From Symsagittifera roscoffensis (taxonomy: Eukaryota; Xenacoelomorpha; Acoela; Convolutidae), in NCBI RefSeq assembly GCF_963678635.1, contig NC_087062.1:97951705-98015704 (forward strand): a stretch of 64,000 bases of DNA, given 5' to 3'. Below the pieces are notes generated by a model that worked only from the letters and a program-made list of their open reading frames with translations, did no database searches and was not told where the DNA came from. The translations under genes and the position numbers were made by a program. This document shows, piece by piece, positions 40,446 to 52,966 of this stretch. Every line of letters starts with the position of its first letter. Within the stretch, counting starts at the first letter, position 1.

Positions 40446-41045
40446 TACTGATACTCGTAACTTTTTCTGATACTAACATACAAGTATACTTACATAAGAA
40501 ATACTATTTGGGTACAGGCTGAGTTTAGGTTGCATATAGGAGGTGTTACACTTGGTATGTTGTGTGTGATATGTTGTGTGTTATGTTATTAGGACTTTGG
40601 GTGTGGAAAAGTTAATGACCATGAATGATCAAATAATGATCTTAGGAATAGATCCAAAGTTGGACTGTCCATTCTTAGGTCAAATTCCAAAGTTTTTAGC
40701 AATAGATTGATTTAAATATATTTTAAGATCAAAATCTTTTTATCTGACTGTTTTAAATCAGTTTTAAACACAAAATCAGAGTAATGTAAACAAATGTGAT
40801 AATCGTGACCTTTTTTCTAGATCCTGATTGATAATTTAATGATTCGTCAGATTTCAATTGAGCAAACTGATAATCAAACCGAATCTAACGAAATTGACCA
40901 CTTCGATTTGATTGAACTGATGGACCTAGCGGAGACGTATGTAGGACCGATGATAGACGCGATCTATCGTCGGCTGAAGGATCGAGACTTCGCTCTGGAG
41001 GACCCAGAGGTAGTAATTTTGCCGCCTCGTCTAGTTCACAACTGA
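40446..41045 (+). repeat. Module P, copy 3, internally deleted
   Basis: The ORF piece 40839-41045 retains the first ~60 codons of protein P. A deletion of about 290 bases relative to copy 2 then joins it out of frame to the SSQLRAAV part. Confidence 0.75.
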
Positions 41046-41520
41046 GAGCAGCTGTGCCACCGAAGAGGGCGAGAGTAGAAGAAGACGTTCAGACGAATGA
41101 AACGATACAGGATCTGAACGGGACGATGCAAGAGCTGGAGAGGACAAGAAAAGAACTAGATCAAGTGACTAAGACTATGCTCAGTATAGAAGAAGACAGA
41201 GATATGTGGAAAAGACTTGTTTGAAGATTGTAACAAGAAACAGAGTGAAGAAAAAGAACGCTTGAGGCGAGAATATAAAGCTTGAAGATTGTAATGTTTG
41301 AAGATTGTAAAGTTTGAAGATTGATATGTTTGAAGATTGTAACAAGAAACAGAGTGAAGAAATAGAACGCTTGAGGCGAAAATATAAAGAGCGATAGGAA
41401 TGGCTGGCGTTGTCGACAGCGGTAGAAAGAGCGATACCTGCAAGGAATGTTCCTCGTGGGCCGTCCCCAATGGAGCTTCTAACGCCTGACGAACTAAGTC
41501 AAACGGCGGAGGTGTGACCC
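41046..41520 (+). pseudogene. Coiled-coil region with local duplications, copy 1
   Basis: Frame LRAAVPPKRARVEEDV...QELERTRKELDQVTKTMLSIEED is a clear coiled coil with a basic PPKRARVEE patch that could be a nuclear signal. Downstream, the words TTTGAAGATTGTAA and AACAAGAAACAGAGTGAAGAA are locally repeated (41219-41395), breaking the frame. Confidence 0.55.
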
Positions 41521-41538
41521 CCGACTACGGCCCGTAGA

Positions 41539-42952
41539 GTGACAATCCTGGACCCGAGTGACACCCTAGGTGACCCAGTCGTGGAACAGACAGTGCGAAA
41601 GTTGATAGAAACAGCTGGACGACTTGTCGCTAACAGGAGTGCACCAGGTTCCGGTGTGACTGCACCCTATGGAAAAATCGACGAAGTGGAGCTCTCCCAA
41701 GAAACGATAAAGAGAACGGGAGCTGATAAAGCTACGTTACCAACAAAGACCTCTGAAGTCCGGACAGAAAAATAAGAGAGATGCCGATGAAAAAAGTGTC
41801 CCCAGTATTTGATGTGCAGAAGAACAACCAAGTGAAGAACAACTTTACAGGAGTTCCGATTGCGGATCCGCGAGCCTGCTTCAATCGATCGACTTGGAGT
41901 CCGGCAATAAACCTGCAACAACCTCGGCTCGGGACATCACACTTGATACTGGGTGACAGTTTGGTGACAGTTCTCCAAAACCTGAGACCTCCTGGATCAC
42001 CACGGTGATGGCCTTCGGAGGTGCCACGATAGCCTAGCTATATCGAATGGTGGAGCTAATAAGCACACGAAGAATCCCCAACATAATGATTCTAGTAGGG
42101 ACAAACAATGTGTCCAGAGGTTCGGACGAGGAAGAAGCACAGTGGGAATCGATGATGGTGTGCCTATTTACTACTCTCTAGCAGAAGTTCAAGTGCGCTG
42201 TACTTACCGTCTGCACCGTACCGATGAGCACGAGAACGCTGAAATCGGCGGGAAGGAGGCAGAACGAAGGGGTTATCAGGTGGAATAACATAGTGAGAAA
42301 TCTAGCGAGTCATAATGCTGGACGGATGACCTTCATGGATATCGAACATGAGCTCAGAGTTATGGATCAGGGCAGACTTGCCACCGATGGAACCTACTTT
42401 GACAGTATAGAAGGACAAGCCTGGATGAAACGAGTCTTCCAGGAGCGATTGGATGAATTGGAGGTCGAGCTCTTTGACACGGGAGTACTGAAGAAGGAAG
42501 AAATTACGAATGAGCCTGCACTCTCAACCTTAGTACCCTCTAACCTAGAAACACATCTGGGATCAGTCCCAGCCGTGACCCACATGCCGCGAAGCTCCAG
42601 CGAGCCAGGGCAAAGGACGGTCGTACTGGACCGACTGGGGGAAGTGCCAGTTAGAAGGACTATTCATCCAAGACAAAGATTAGGACCTGTTAACTCGACA
42701 ACGGAGACATCAGGCACCTCGCGATCGGAAACGAGATCGGAAACTACGAGTAACAGCCGAGAAGAACGACGACCAGACAGAAGCTCTTTGATGTGGTCGA
42801 GGCCCTTACCTTCCCCCTGGCATGTCTACAAACAAGACCTGATGAAACTGAACCTTCAGACGGTAAGGTTTGCAGCCGATGCCATAAGGATGCTGAAAGG
42901 AGCAAGGCTCTCTGTCAACGGGCTATACTCAATCGCATTGTGGACTGGTTGA
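41539..42952 (+). pseudogene. SGNH/GDSL-type hydrolase domain, copy 1
   Basis: Block I HLILGDSLVTVL (about 41940), block II AFGGATIA (42005-42030), block III MILVGTNNVSRG (about 42085-42120), block V TDGTYFDSIEGQAW (about 42390-42425). These are the SGNH signatures with two changes: block III GTNN instead of GxND, and block V DGTY instead of DxxH, so the catalytic His is Tyr. Frame changes at about 42000, and TAGs at about 42034 and 42178, interrupt the gene. 41539-41775 is a polar upstream segment. After block V there is a charged linker and a Ser/Arg-rich stretch. Esterase-like activity is the family role; this copy should be inactive. Confidence 0.65.
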
Positions 42953-44015
42953 TAGCAGCTGGCATTAACTTCAGCTCCACGACCGCCTTAAGATTTGCCG
43001 ATTTAGAGGTACTACCCTCGAAAAACACAATGGGTCCAGTAAGTGCGAGACCTTTGCAGGACGTGAAAATAAATCATGGCGAAGGAAATCAAGAAGAAAG
43101 AACCGGAAGATTCTTGACAACAAGGGCACCGATAGGACAACACTTTAAAATGTTCAAACAAGTATGAGCACCCCCATCTCACGTGAAAGAAAGGGCTTAC
43201 CCAAAACAGGTGACTTAAGAAGGCGATGTTGAGAGATATGGTGGGATGAAGATTCGGAAGGACGATGCTATCTTTGCGGCGTATGATAAAGTAGAAATGA
43301 GGAAAACCAAAATTTTGATAGCTGCGAACTCAGACTTCGCGCATACCTCCAAGTCTATGTTTTGGCCTGACGTTATAAAGCTAGCAGCAATCGACCCTGA
43401 CCTGATGCAGTCTGTATCAATGGCGATTGGGATACAACGACAAACAGGAATGAACCCGATCACGATCGTGTTTGCCGGCAAAAAATGACCATTTACACAG
43501 TAGGGGTTTCCTGAGCAGACTCAGAGAGCCTACAACAGCGGAGGACGCATTATGGCCAGCGATAAAGGATATCCTCGAATAGACGGGCGAAATAATGGAT
43601 ACGCTGAAAGAAGGGACATTCCAAAAATAACACCGGGAGCTGTATTTGCACTATCTCCGGGATATGCACGTCTCCCGGATGGATTGAAGTTCGTATATGC
43701 GATGGTGTTCTGCTCTCAGAAGGGAAATATGATGTGATCGTATCTGCCCCGAATCGCGAAATAGAAGTGGAGAACCTGAGACCACTTAGGGCGGAATGGC
43801 CGGCAGTATGGTCTGACATATCGAATGCAATGCGAGGATTCAAGGAACATCCATTACACATGTTCGTTTTAGATGAAGTATTGGGATGGGAACTGTCCAT
43901 TTTCAGCCGACAGCTCAAACTGAGACCAGGAATTGACGATGACCATCGAGTGATAGTGGCGATGACCAACGACTTGTGGTTCCGAGGAATTGAGATAAAA
44001 GAGGAAGGAGAATGA
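42953..44015 (+). pseudogene. Region T middle part: possible second SGNH-like fold, copy 1
   Basis: Pieces: 42960-43167 (INFSSTTALRFADLEVLPS), 43246-43488 (KILIAANSDFAHTSKSMFWP, then ITIVFAGK), 43552-44015 (ITPGAVFALSPGYARLPDG; YDVIVSAPNREIEVENLRPL). The frame at 43488 is lost in an A run. The codons just across it supply an Asn-Asp, giving a GxND-like block after the IVFAG strand, which hints at a second SGNH-type hydrolase. Evidence is limited to this block. Confidence 0.35.
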
Positions 44016-45839
44016 AGAAAAAACTCCAAAGAGACGAGAGCTCACTTGGAAGCGATGGTCTTGCGAACGAAACCATGGCTAACAAGTGGCTGCACTTGAC
44101 TCCTCGGATAGCCGCATTGGGCACGGACGCTTTCGAGCGAGGCCCAGCGATGATCACGAAGATTCATGCCTACCTGGTGAAAGAGGTGAACCTGGCCGAG
44201 AATGCAGACGAGAAGTCAGCCGAGTTTGTGAACAGAGTGTGCCAAGTTACCCTGGAAGCTTTCTGGACGCAGAATGTGAAGGGAGAAGAAGGCTTTGACC
44301 GGACTGACAGTATGCTGGAAGGATTGGGAGCAGGATGGACCGCGTCCTTCCTGGCGAAAGTCTACCCCTCGCTCTCTCGAGACTTGATCAGAGAACTCCT
44401 CCAAGCATGCACATAGTTATCAATCGTGGAAATACTAGCCCTGTTCGTGACGTTTGGAGCGGAGTATTTTGTGAGAGGACCAGTGGTACTGCTCACTGAA
44501 GGAGTGCAGAACTTGCGGTTAGATGGACTTCTGACGCCAATTGCGTTCACGCACGGGAATTTGGGAGGATTAATGAATCTGACCCGCTACCCTGAACAAA
44601 TACGAGAAAACGTAAGGAAGTTTGACGTGAAGCGACCCACTGACTCCTGGACAGAGATGAGAGATCTGCGACATACTGCGGCAGAATTGCTTCGGAACAT
44701 GAGAGGATGAGACAATTGAAAAGGAAGAAGATGTGCGAGGTCATGCTGGGGGCATGCCCCTGTTGACTGATCTGAGCCTGGCTATGAGGACCGATCCCTT
44801 AGCGCTGATCAGAGGAGCCACGGAGTTCGTGACGGTGATATACAGTCCTGCAGTCACGTTTGCGTTCCCCGACGTTAAGGTGGAGGCATATAAGAGGTAA
44901 GTGTTGCACCTGAACCTCATCTCAGCAGTGGACGGAAGTGCACTTAATTGGTGTGAACAGCATGCATTACGAGAGATGATGAGTGAGGACTTGTTGTTCG
45001 CAAAAATATCAGAGCCAGAGATGACTGTCATAAAGTTTGATGATCATTTCCGTGATCGTATGGGAGAAGTGGATAGAGGGCATATCGAAGTGTTCCCAAA
45101 ACTCCGGAATTTAAGGGCCTACAATAAGACGAAGGGATCACAAAGTGAGAGAAGAAACGAAAGGTTGTGGTGACAACAAGAAGCTGCCAGAAAAAATCCT
45201 TGAATTTCCCTTGAGTAGAAGGATGTTGCTTGGAGTAGACTCCGTAGTACAAACCCCTAGGTTGAGAGCCTTCGAAACCAACGAAAGGAGAGTGGCAAAG
45301 TTCTCCGAGATGATGAACCCGTGCTTCGTGGGCAGTAATGCTGCCGTGCTGCAGTATACGCAGTTTGCTTATTAGGAAGAAAGGACGAGGAGACGGATGA
45401 ATAATGCAGCCACTCCAAAACCCGGACGATTTGACAAAGAATGGGCGAAACTAGATCTGGCGCCAATGGTTATGAGAGGCAGAGCGGACTTGCAAGAGGC
45501 ATCACTGATCTTGACGAGCGTGAAACCAGAGTTTTTACTGAGCGGGAAACTTTACACTAGAACTCTGCTAGCATCCTTCGGCTGCGAAGAAGTCAAAGTA
45601 ATGCACGGAGAGGAAGAAGATCAATCAGCTTGCAGACTAGTTGTACCGAAGTTTCCAGGCGGAACAAGGAATGGGGAGCAAGCCCCCTTCGATTTCAGGA
45701 AAAAATCAGGGGCGAGAAGATGAGCAGGGATGAAACCGTCGATCGGAAAAACTTATGCAGCAAGATCCCGATCAGGCTGAGAAAGAAGACGGCAAGCTTC
45801 AACAGTCGGGATTTTCAGCCTGGACTTCAACTTCCTTAG
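44012..45839 (+). pseudogene. Region T distal part, unknown polyprotein segment, copy 1
   Basis: Chain of frames that look like real protein: 44012-44416 (WLHLTPRIAALGTDAF), 44426-44710 (LLTEGVQNLRLDGLLTPIAF), 44740-45173 (DLSLAMRTDPLALIRGATEFV and SAVDGSALNWCEQHAL), 45145-45375 and 45397-45723 (DKEWAKLDLAPMVMRGRAD). Frames change or stop at each boundary. Not recognised. Confidence 0.4.
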
Positions 45840-46078
45840 CTACTTTGATAATGGCACAGACACGTTATAAGGAACGACTGAGCCAGCAGAGGAGGGAACT
45901 TCTAAGCTGGAACTTCCGTTAGCCTTCATGGAAATGAACCGGAATTTGCTGGAGAGCAGCTCTCTGAGCAATACTAAAAATGCCGAAAAGAGACTTTTAA
46001 TGGAATCTCCGAGGAGAAGAAGATTAGAAGGCACTGCCAGAGTACTTTTCTTGGGAACGTTGCCCGAAGAAGAGTGGG
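45840..46078 (+). pseudogene. Region T end leading into module S, copy 1
   Basis: Frame 45928-46164 (MEMNRNLLESSS..., EGTARVLFLGTLPEEEWEVHHRDHEN) crosses into module S without interruption, so T and S were adjacent in the ancestral element. Confidence 0.4.
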
Positions 46079-46243
46079 AAGTTCATCACAGGGACCACGA
46101 GAATAGGACAAGATGCAATATGGATAGAGTTGCCTTCATGGAAAACGTCTGGACGGTAGTTTAGAGCTACAGGGCCCAGTATATGCTGAAAACAGGTCTC
46201 AACAGACCACTGATGCGGGAAATCCTTGACAAACTCGACAAAC

Positions 46244-46749
46244 TTAAAGGGAGATTGAGCGAGTTATTGATCGACTCGGCCACTGACGAAAGTGAAGTAA
46301 ATTGCCTATATAGGCAACACCGCAAAAAGGCAATGGAATAGTATATCTGTCAAGAACCCGGAAAGGAACGATGCGATCGAAAATGGTGATAGACAAGATT
46401 AATGAAATGAAAATGAAACTTGGTAGCAAAGTGATTTTGAGGAAAACCGGCAAAGCGAATGTGGACTCTGAGATCTCGATAAAAGCTGTCAACTCAGCCA
46501 AAAGGAAGCGTGTCGAAGAAGCTATGGACATGGGATAGGGTGATGACTGATTGCCTGGCACAGACAGAATGTTGACCTACGTAGCGATAGTGTCACCCAT
46601 TCTCATGGGAGGATTAAGATCAGCCAGTTATAAAACCAAGAGGAGTGACCGCACTCTGACTGAAGCAACATTAGGAATGGAAATACTCAGCCAATGTGGA
46701 GAAATTTCTCTGCGAGGTTTCAAACCATCTTCCATGAACCGCATCCAAT
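46244..46749 (+). pseudogene. Module S, copy 2
   Basis: As copy 1 (39355-39860), offset 6889 bases; same stops. Confidence 0.45.
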
Positions 46750-46767
46750 CTCAAATTAATCTCCGGC

Positions 46768-47334
46768 ATGCGATCGACGGGGACGTCGATGGATATTTTT
46801 GTCTGGGGAGTGGGGGTAGGACTTACCCACACTGAAAAATTATTATTAAAAAATTTAAGAATAGCAAGGGAGACAGGTGGCCTAGACGCAGAGATAGGCG
46901 AAGATCTTAAGAAACCGAATATAGGGAGAGTAGTTGAGTCATATTTCAACTTGCCAAATGAGTACTCAAGTAGCATAATATTGACAGATAGCGATTTTAT
47001 ACTTACAAATAGAGCATGCGCTATAGCAATTACAGCGGACGTGAGTTTCAGGACAGAGCTAGCAGCAAATTTTAAGAGAGAATATAAAAACATAGAATTC
47101 CTTTCGAAGCTTAGACCAGGAATAGGAGGCGTAGCAGCCTTGCCTCGGGCGGCTTCGCAGATACCAGGAAAGTATTTATACTTCTTGGTGACGAGTGCGA
47201 CGGAAAAGTGGCATGTGGACCCGGAAAACTTGGTCTTGTCCTCGACGAGACTAAGAGATTTCCTTGTGCAAAGAGAGGTAAATGAACTCTCAATTCCACA
47301 ACACGACCCGAACCGAGGACGACTGCATCCATGA
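46768..47334 (+). pseudogene. Macro-domain protein, copy 3, truncated C-terminus
   Basis: Translation identical to copy 2 (39879-40445), including the same truncation after NRGRLHP. Confidence 0.6.
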
Positions 47335-47933
47335 TACTGATACTCGTAACTTTTTCTGATACTAACATACAAGTATACTTACATAAGAAATACTATTTGG
47401 GTACAGGCTGAGTTTAGGTTGCATATAGGAGGTGTTACACTTGGTATGTTGTTCGTGATATGTTGTGTGTTATGTTATTAGGACTTTGGGTGTGGAAAAG
47501 TTAATGACCATGAATGATCAAATAATGATCTTAGGAATAGATCCAAAGTTGGACTGTCCATTCTTAGGTCAAATTCCAAAGTTTTTAGCAATAGATTGAT
47601 TTAAATATATTTTAAGATCAAAATCTTTTTATCTGACTGTTTTAAATCAGTTTTAAACACAAAATCAGAGTAATGTAAACAAATGTGATAATCGTGACCT
47701 TTTTTCTAGATCCTGATTGATAATTTACTTATTCGTCAGATTTTAATTGAGCAAACTGATAATCAAACCGAATCTAACGAAATGGACAACTTCGATTTGA
47801 TTGAACTGATGGACCTAGCGGAGACGTATGTAGGACCGATGATAGACGCGATCTATCGTCGGCTGAAGGATCGAGACTTCGCTCTGGAGGACCCAGAGGT
47901 AGTAATTTTGCCGCCTCGTCTAGTTCACAACTG
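47335..47933 (+). repeat. Module P, copy 4, internally deleted
   Basis: Same internal deletion as copy 3. The initiating ATG context is altered (TTACTTATTCG instead of TTAATGATTCG at about 47730), so even the short frame lacks its start. Confidence 0.7.
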
Positions 47934-48410
47934 AGAGCAGCTGTGCCACCGAAGAGGGCGAGAGTAGAAGAAGACGTTCAGACGAATGAAACGATACAGG
48001 ATCTGAACGGGACGATGCAAGAGCTGGAGAGGACAAGAAAAGAACTAGATCAAGTGACTAAGACTATGCTCAGTATAGAAGAAGACAGAGATATGTGGAA
48101 AAGACTTGTTTGAAGATTGTAACAAGAAACAGAGTGAAGAAAAAGAACGCTTGAGGCGAGAATATAAAGCTTGAAGATTGTAATGTGTGAAGATTGTAAA
48201 GTTTGAAGATTGATATGTTTGAAGATTGTAACAAGAAACAGAGTGAAGAAATAGAACGCTTGAGGCGAAAATATAAAGAGCGATAGGAATGGCTGGCGTT
48301 GTCGACAGCGGTAGAAAGAGCGATACCTGCAAGGAATGTTCCTCGTGGGCCGTCCCCAATGGAGCTTCTAACGCCTGACGAACTAAGTCAAACGGCGGAG
48401 GTGTGACCCC
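47934..48410 (+). pseudogene. Coiled-coil region with local duplications, copy 2
   Basis: As 41046-41520, with the same triplicated TTGAAGATTGTAA words. Confidence 0.5.
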
Positions 48411-48427
48411 CGACTACGGCCCGTAGA

Positions 48428-49841
48428 GTGACAATCCTGGACCCGAGTGACACCCTAGGTGACCCAGTCGTGGAACAGACAGTGCGAAAGTTGATAGAAA
48501 CAGCTGGACGACTTGTCGCTAACAGGAGTGCACCAGGTTCCGGTGTGACTGCACCCTATGGAAAAATCGACGAAGTGGAGCTCTCCCAAGAAACGATAAA
48601 GAGAACGGGAGCTGATAAAGCTACGTTACCAACAAAGACCTCTGAAGTCCGGACAGAAAAATAAGAGAGATGCCGATGAAAAAAGTGTCCCCAGTATTTG
48701 ATGTGCAGAAGAACAACCAAGTGAAGAACAACTTTACAGGAGTTCCGATTGCGGATCCGCGAGCCTGCTTCAATCGATCGACTTGGAGTCCGGCAATAAA
48801 CCTGCAACAACCTCGGCTCGGGACATCACACTTGATACTGGGTGACAGTTTGGTGACAGTTCTCCAAAACCTGAGACCTCCTGGATCACCACGGTGATGG
48901 CCTTCGGAGGTGCCACGATAGCCTAGCTATATCGAATGGTGGAGCTAATAAGCACACGAAGAATCCCCAACATAATGATTCTAGTAGGGACAAACAATGT
49001 GTCCAGAGGTTCGGACGAGGAAGAAGCACAGTGGGAATCGATGATGGTGTGCCTATTTACTACTCTCTAGCAGAAGTTCAAGTGCGCTGTACTTACCGTC
49101 TGCACCGTACCGATGAGCACGAGAACGCTGAAATCGGCGGGAAGGAGGCAGAACGAAGGGGTTATCAGGTGGAATAACATAGTGAGAAATCTAGCGAGTC
49201 ATAATGCTGGACGGATGACCTTCATGGATATCGAACATGAGCTCAGAGTTATGGATCAGGGCAGACTTGCCACCGATGGAACCTACTTTGACAGTATAGA
49301 AGGACAAGCCTGGATGAAACGAGTCTTCCAGGAGCGATTGGATGAATTGGAGGTCGAGCTCTTTGACACGGGAGTACTGAAGAAGGAAGAAATTACGAAT
49401 GAGCCTGCACTCTCAACCTTAGTACCCTCTAACCTAGAAACACATCTGGGATCAGTCCCAGCCGTGACCCACATGCCGCGAAGCTCCAGCGAGCCAGGGC
49501 AAAGGACGGTCGTACTGGACCGACTGGGGGAAGTGCCAGTTAGAAGGACTATTCATCCAAGACAAAGATTAGGACCTGTTATCTCGACAACGGAGACATC
49601 AGGCACCTCGCGATCGGAAACGAGATCGGAAACTACGAGTAACAGCCGAGAAGAACGACGACCAGACAGAAGCTCTTTGATGTGGTCGAGGCCCTTACCT
49701 TCCCCCTGGCATGTCTACAAACAAGACCTGATGAAACTGAACCTTCAGACGGTAAGGTTTGCAGCCGATGCCATAAGGATGCTGAAAGGAGCAAGGCTCT
49801 CTGTCAACGGGCTATACTCAATCGCATTGTGGACTGGTTGA
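48428..49841 (+). pseudogene. SGNH/GDSL-type hydrolase domain, copy 2
   Basis: As copy 1 with one Asn-to-Ile change (LGPVISTTETS). GDSL, GTNN and DGTY blocks and both TAGs are the same, so the lost catalytic His is shared. Confidence 0.62.
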
Positions 49842-52727
49842 TAGCAGCTGGCATTAACTTCAGCTCCACGACCGCCTTAAGATTTGCCGATTTAGAGGTA
49901 CTACCCTCGAACAACACAATGGGTCCAGTAAGTGCGAGACCTTTGCAGGACGTGAAAATAAATCATGGCGAAGGAAATCAAGAAGAAAGAACCGGAAGAT
50001 TCTTGACAACAAGGGCACCAATAGGACAACACTTTAAAATGTTAAACAAGTATGAGCACCCCCATCTCACGTGAAAGAAAGGGCTTACCCAAAACAGGTG
50101 ACTTAAGAAGGCGATGTTGAGAGATATGGTGGGATGAAGATTCGGAAGGACGATGCTATCTTTGCGGCGTATGATAAAGTAGAAATGAGGAAAGCCAAAA
50201 TTTTGATAGCTGCGAACCCAGACTTCGCGCATACCTCCAAGTCTATGTTTTGGCCTGACGTTATAAAGCTAGCAGCAATCGACCCTGACCTGATGCAGTC
50301 TGTATCAATGGCGATTGGGATACAACGACAAACAGGAATGAACCCGATCACGATCGTGTTTGCCGGCAAAAAATGACCATTTACACAGTAGGGGTTTCCT
50401 GAGCAGACTCAGAGAGCCTACAACAGCGGAGGACGCATTATGGCCAGCGATAAAGGATATCCTCGAATAGACGGGCGAAATAATGGATACGCTGAAAGAA
50501 GGGGCATTCCAAAAATAACACCGGGAGCTGTATTTGCACTATCTCCGGGATATGCACGTCTCCCGGATGGATTGAAGTTCGTGTATGCGATGGTGTTCTG
50601 CTCTCAGAAGGGAAATATGATGTGATCGTATCTGCCCCGAATCGCGAAATAGAAGTGGAGAACCTGAGACCACTTAGGGCGGAATGGCCGGCAGTATGGT
50701 CTGACATATCGAATGCAATGCGAGGATTCAAGGAACATCCATTACACATGTTCGTTTTAGATGAAGTATTGGGATGGGAACTGTCCATTTTCAGCCGACA
50801 GCTCAAACTGAGACCAGGAATTGACGATGACCATCGAGTGATAGTGGCGATGACCAACGACTTGTGGTTCCGAGGAATTGAGATAAAAGAGGAAGGAGAA
50901 TGAAGAAAAAACTCCAAAGAGACGAGAGCTCACTTGGAAGCGATGGTCTTGCGAACGAAACCATGGCTAACAAGTGGCTGCACTTGACTCCTCGGATAGC
51001 CGCATTGGGCACGGACGCTTTCGAGCGAGGCCCAGCGATGATCACGAAGATTCATGCCTACCTGGTGAAAGAGGTGAACCTGGCCGAGAATGCAGACGAG
51101 AAGTCAGCCGAGTTTGTGAACAGAGTGTGCCAAGTTACCCTGGAAGCTTTCTGGACGCAGAATGTGAAGGGAGAAGAAGGCTTTGACCGGACTGACAGTA
51201 TGCTGGAAGGATTGGGAGCAGGATGGACCGCGTCCTTCCTGGCGAAAGTCTACCCCTCGCTCTCTCGAGACTTGATCAGAGAACTCCTCCAAGCATGCAC
51301 ATAGTTATCAATCGTGGAAATACTAGCCCTGTTCGTGACGTTTGGAGCGGAGTATTTTGTGAGAGGACCAGTGGTACTGCTCACTGAAGGAGTGCAGAAC
51401 TTGCGGTTAGATGGACTTCTGACGCCAATTGCGTTCACGCACGGGAATTTGGGAGGATTAATGAATCTGACCCGCTACCCTGAACAAATACGAGAAAACG
51501 TAAGGAAGTTTGACGTGAAGCGACCCACTGACTCCTGGACAGAGATGAGAGATCTGCGACATACTGCGGCAGAATTGCTTCGGAACATGAGAGGATGAGA
51601 CAATTGAAAAGGAAGAAGATGTGCGAGGTCCTGCTGGGGGCATGCCCCTGTTGACTGATCTGAGCCTGGCTATGAGGACCGATCCCTTAGCGCTGATCAG
51701 AGGAGCCACGGAGTTCGTGACGGTGATATACAGTCCTGCAGTCACGTTTGCGTTCCCCGACGTTAAGGTGGAGGCATATAAGAGGTAAGTGTTGCACCTG
51801 AACCTCATCTCAGCAGTGGACGGAAGTGCACTTAATTGGTGTGAACAGGATGCATTACGAGAGATGATGAGTGAGGACTTGTTGTTCGCAAAAATATCAG
51901 AGCCAGAGATGACTGTCATAAAGTTTGATGATCATTTCCGTGATCGTATGGGAGAAGTGGATAGAGGGCATATCGAAGTGCTCCCAAAACTCCGGAATTT
52001 AAGGCCCTACAATAAGACGAAGGGATCACAAAGTGAGAGAAGAAACGAAAGGCTGTGGTGACAACAAGAAGCTGCCAGAAAAAATCCTTGAATTTCCCTT
52101 GAGTAGAAGGATGTTGCTTGGAGTAGACTCCGTAGTACAAACCCCTAGGTTGAGAGCCTTCGAAACCAACGAAAGGAGAGTGGCAAAGTTCTCCGAGATG
52201 ATGAACCCGTGCTTCGTGGGCAGTAATGCTGCCGTGCTGCAGTATACGCAGTTTGCTTATTAGGAAGAAAGGACGAGGAGACGGATGAATAATGCAGCCA
52301 CTCCAAAACCCGGACGATTTGACAAAGAATGGGCGAAACTAGATCTGGCGCCAATGGTTATGAGAGGCAGAGCGGACTTGCAAGAGGCATCACTGATCTT
52401 GACGAGCGTGAAACCAGAGTTTTTACTGAGCGGGAAACTTTACACTAGAACTCTGCTAGCATCCTTCGGCTGCGAAGAAGTCAAAGTAATGCACGGAGAG
52501 GAAGAAGATCAATCAGCTTGCAGACTAGTTGTACCGAAGTTTCCAGGCGGAACAAGGAATGGGGAGCAAGCCCCCTTCGATTTCAGGAAAAAATCAGGGG
52601 CGAGAAGATGAGCAGGGATGAAACCGTCGATCGGAAAAACTTATGCAGCAAGATCCCGATCAGGCTGAGAAAGAAGACGGCAAGCTTCAACAGTCGGGAT
52701 TTTCAGCCTGGACTTCAACTTCCTTAG
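49842..52727 (+). pseudogene. Region T middle and distal parts, copy 2
   Basis: Repeats 42953-45839: frames 50134-50376, 50440-50625, 50622-50903, 50900-51304, 51314-51598, 51789-52061, 52033-52263 and 52285-52611. Differences are a few substitutions (for example HAL to DAL near 51849). Confidence 0.45.
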
Positions 52728-52966
52728 CTACTTTGATAATGGCACAGACACATTATAAGGAACGACTGAGCCAGCAGAGGAGGGAACTTCTAAGCTGGAA
52801 CTTCCGTTAGCCTTCATGGAAATGAACCGGAATTTGCTGGAGAGCAGCTCTCCGAGCAATACTAAAAATGCCGAAAAGAGACTTTTAATGGAATCTCCGA
52901 GGAGAAGAAGATTAGAAGGCACTGCCAGAGTACTTTTCTTGGGAACGTTGCCCGAAGAAGAGTGGG

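Larger units (their letters stand above)
39190..46078 (+). repeat. 6.9-kb tandem repeat, copy 1
   Basis: Begins at GTTCATCACAGGGACCACGAG and is repeated at 46079-52967 with a constant offset of 6888-6889 bases and very few differences. A partial third copy covers 52967-53632. Contains modules S, macro, P (truncated) and the SGNH-containing region T. Confidence 0.95.

Noticed and set aside
43550-44029. 159-codon minus-strand frame, repeated at 50438-50917
   Set aside because: Antisense shadow of region T; no recognisable content and opposite to the element's direction.
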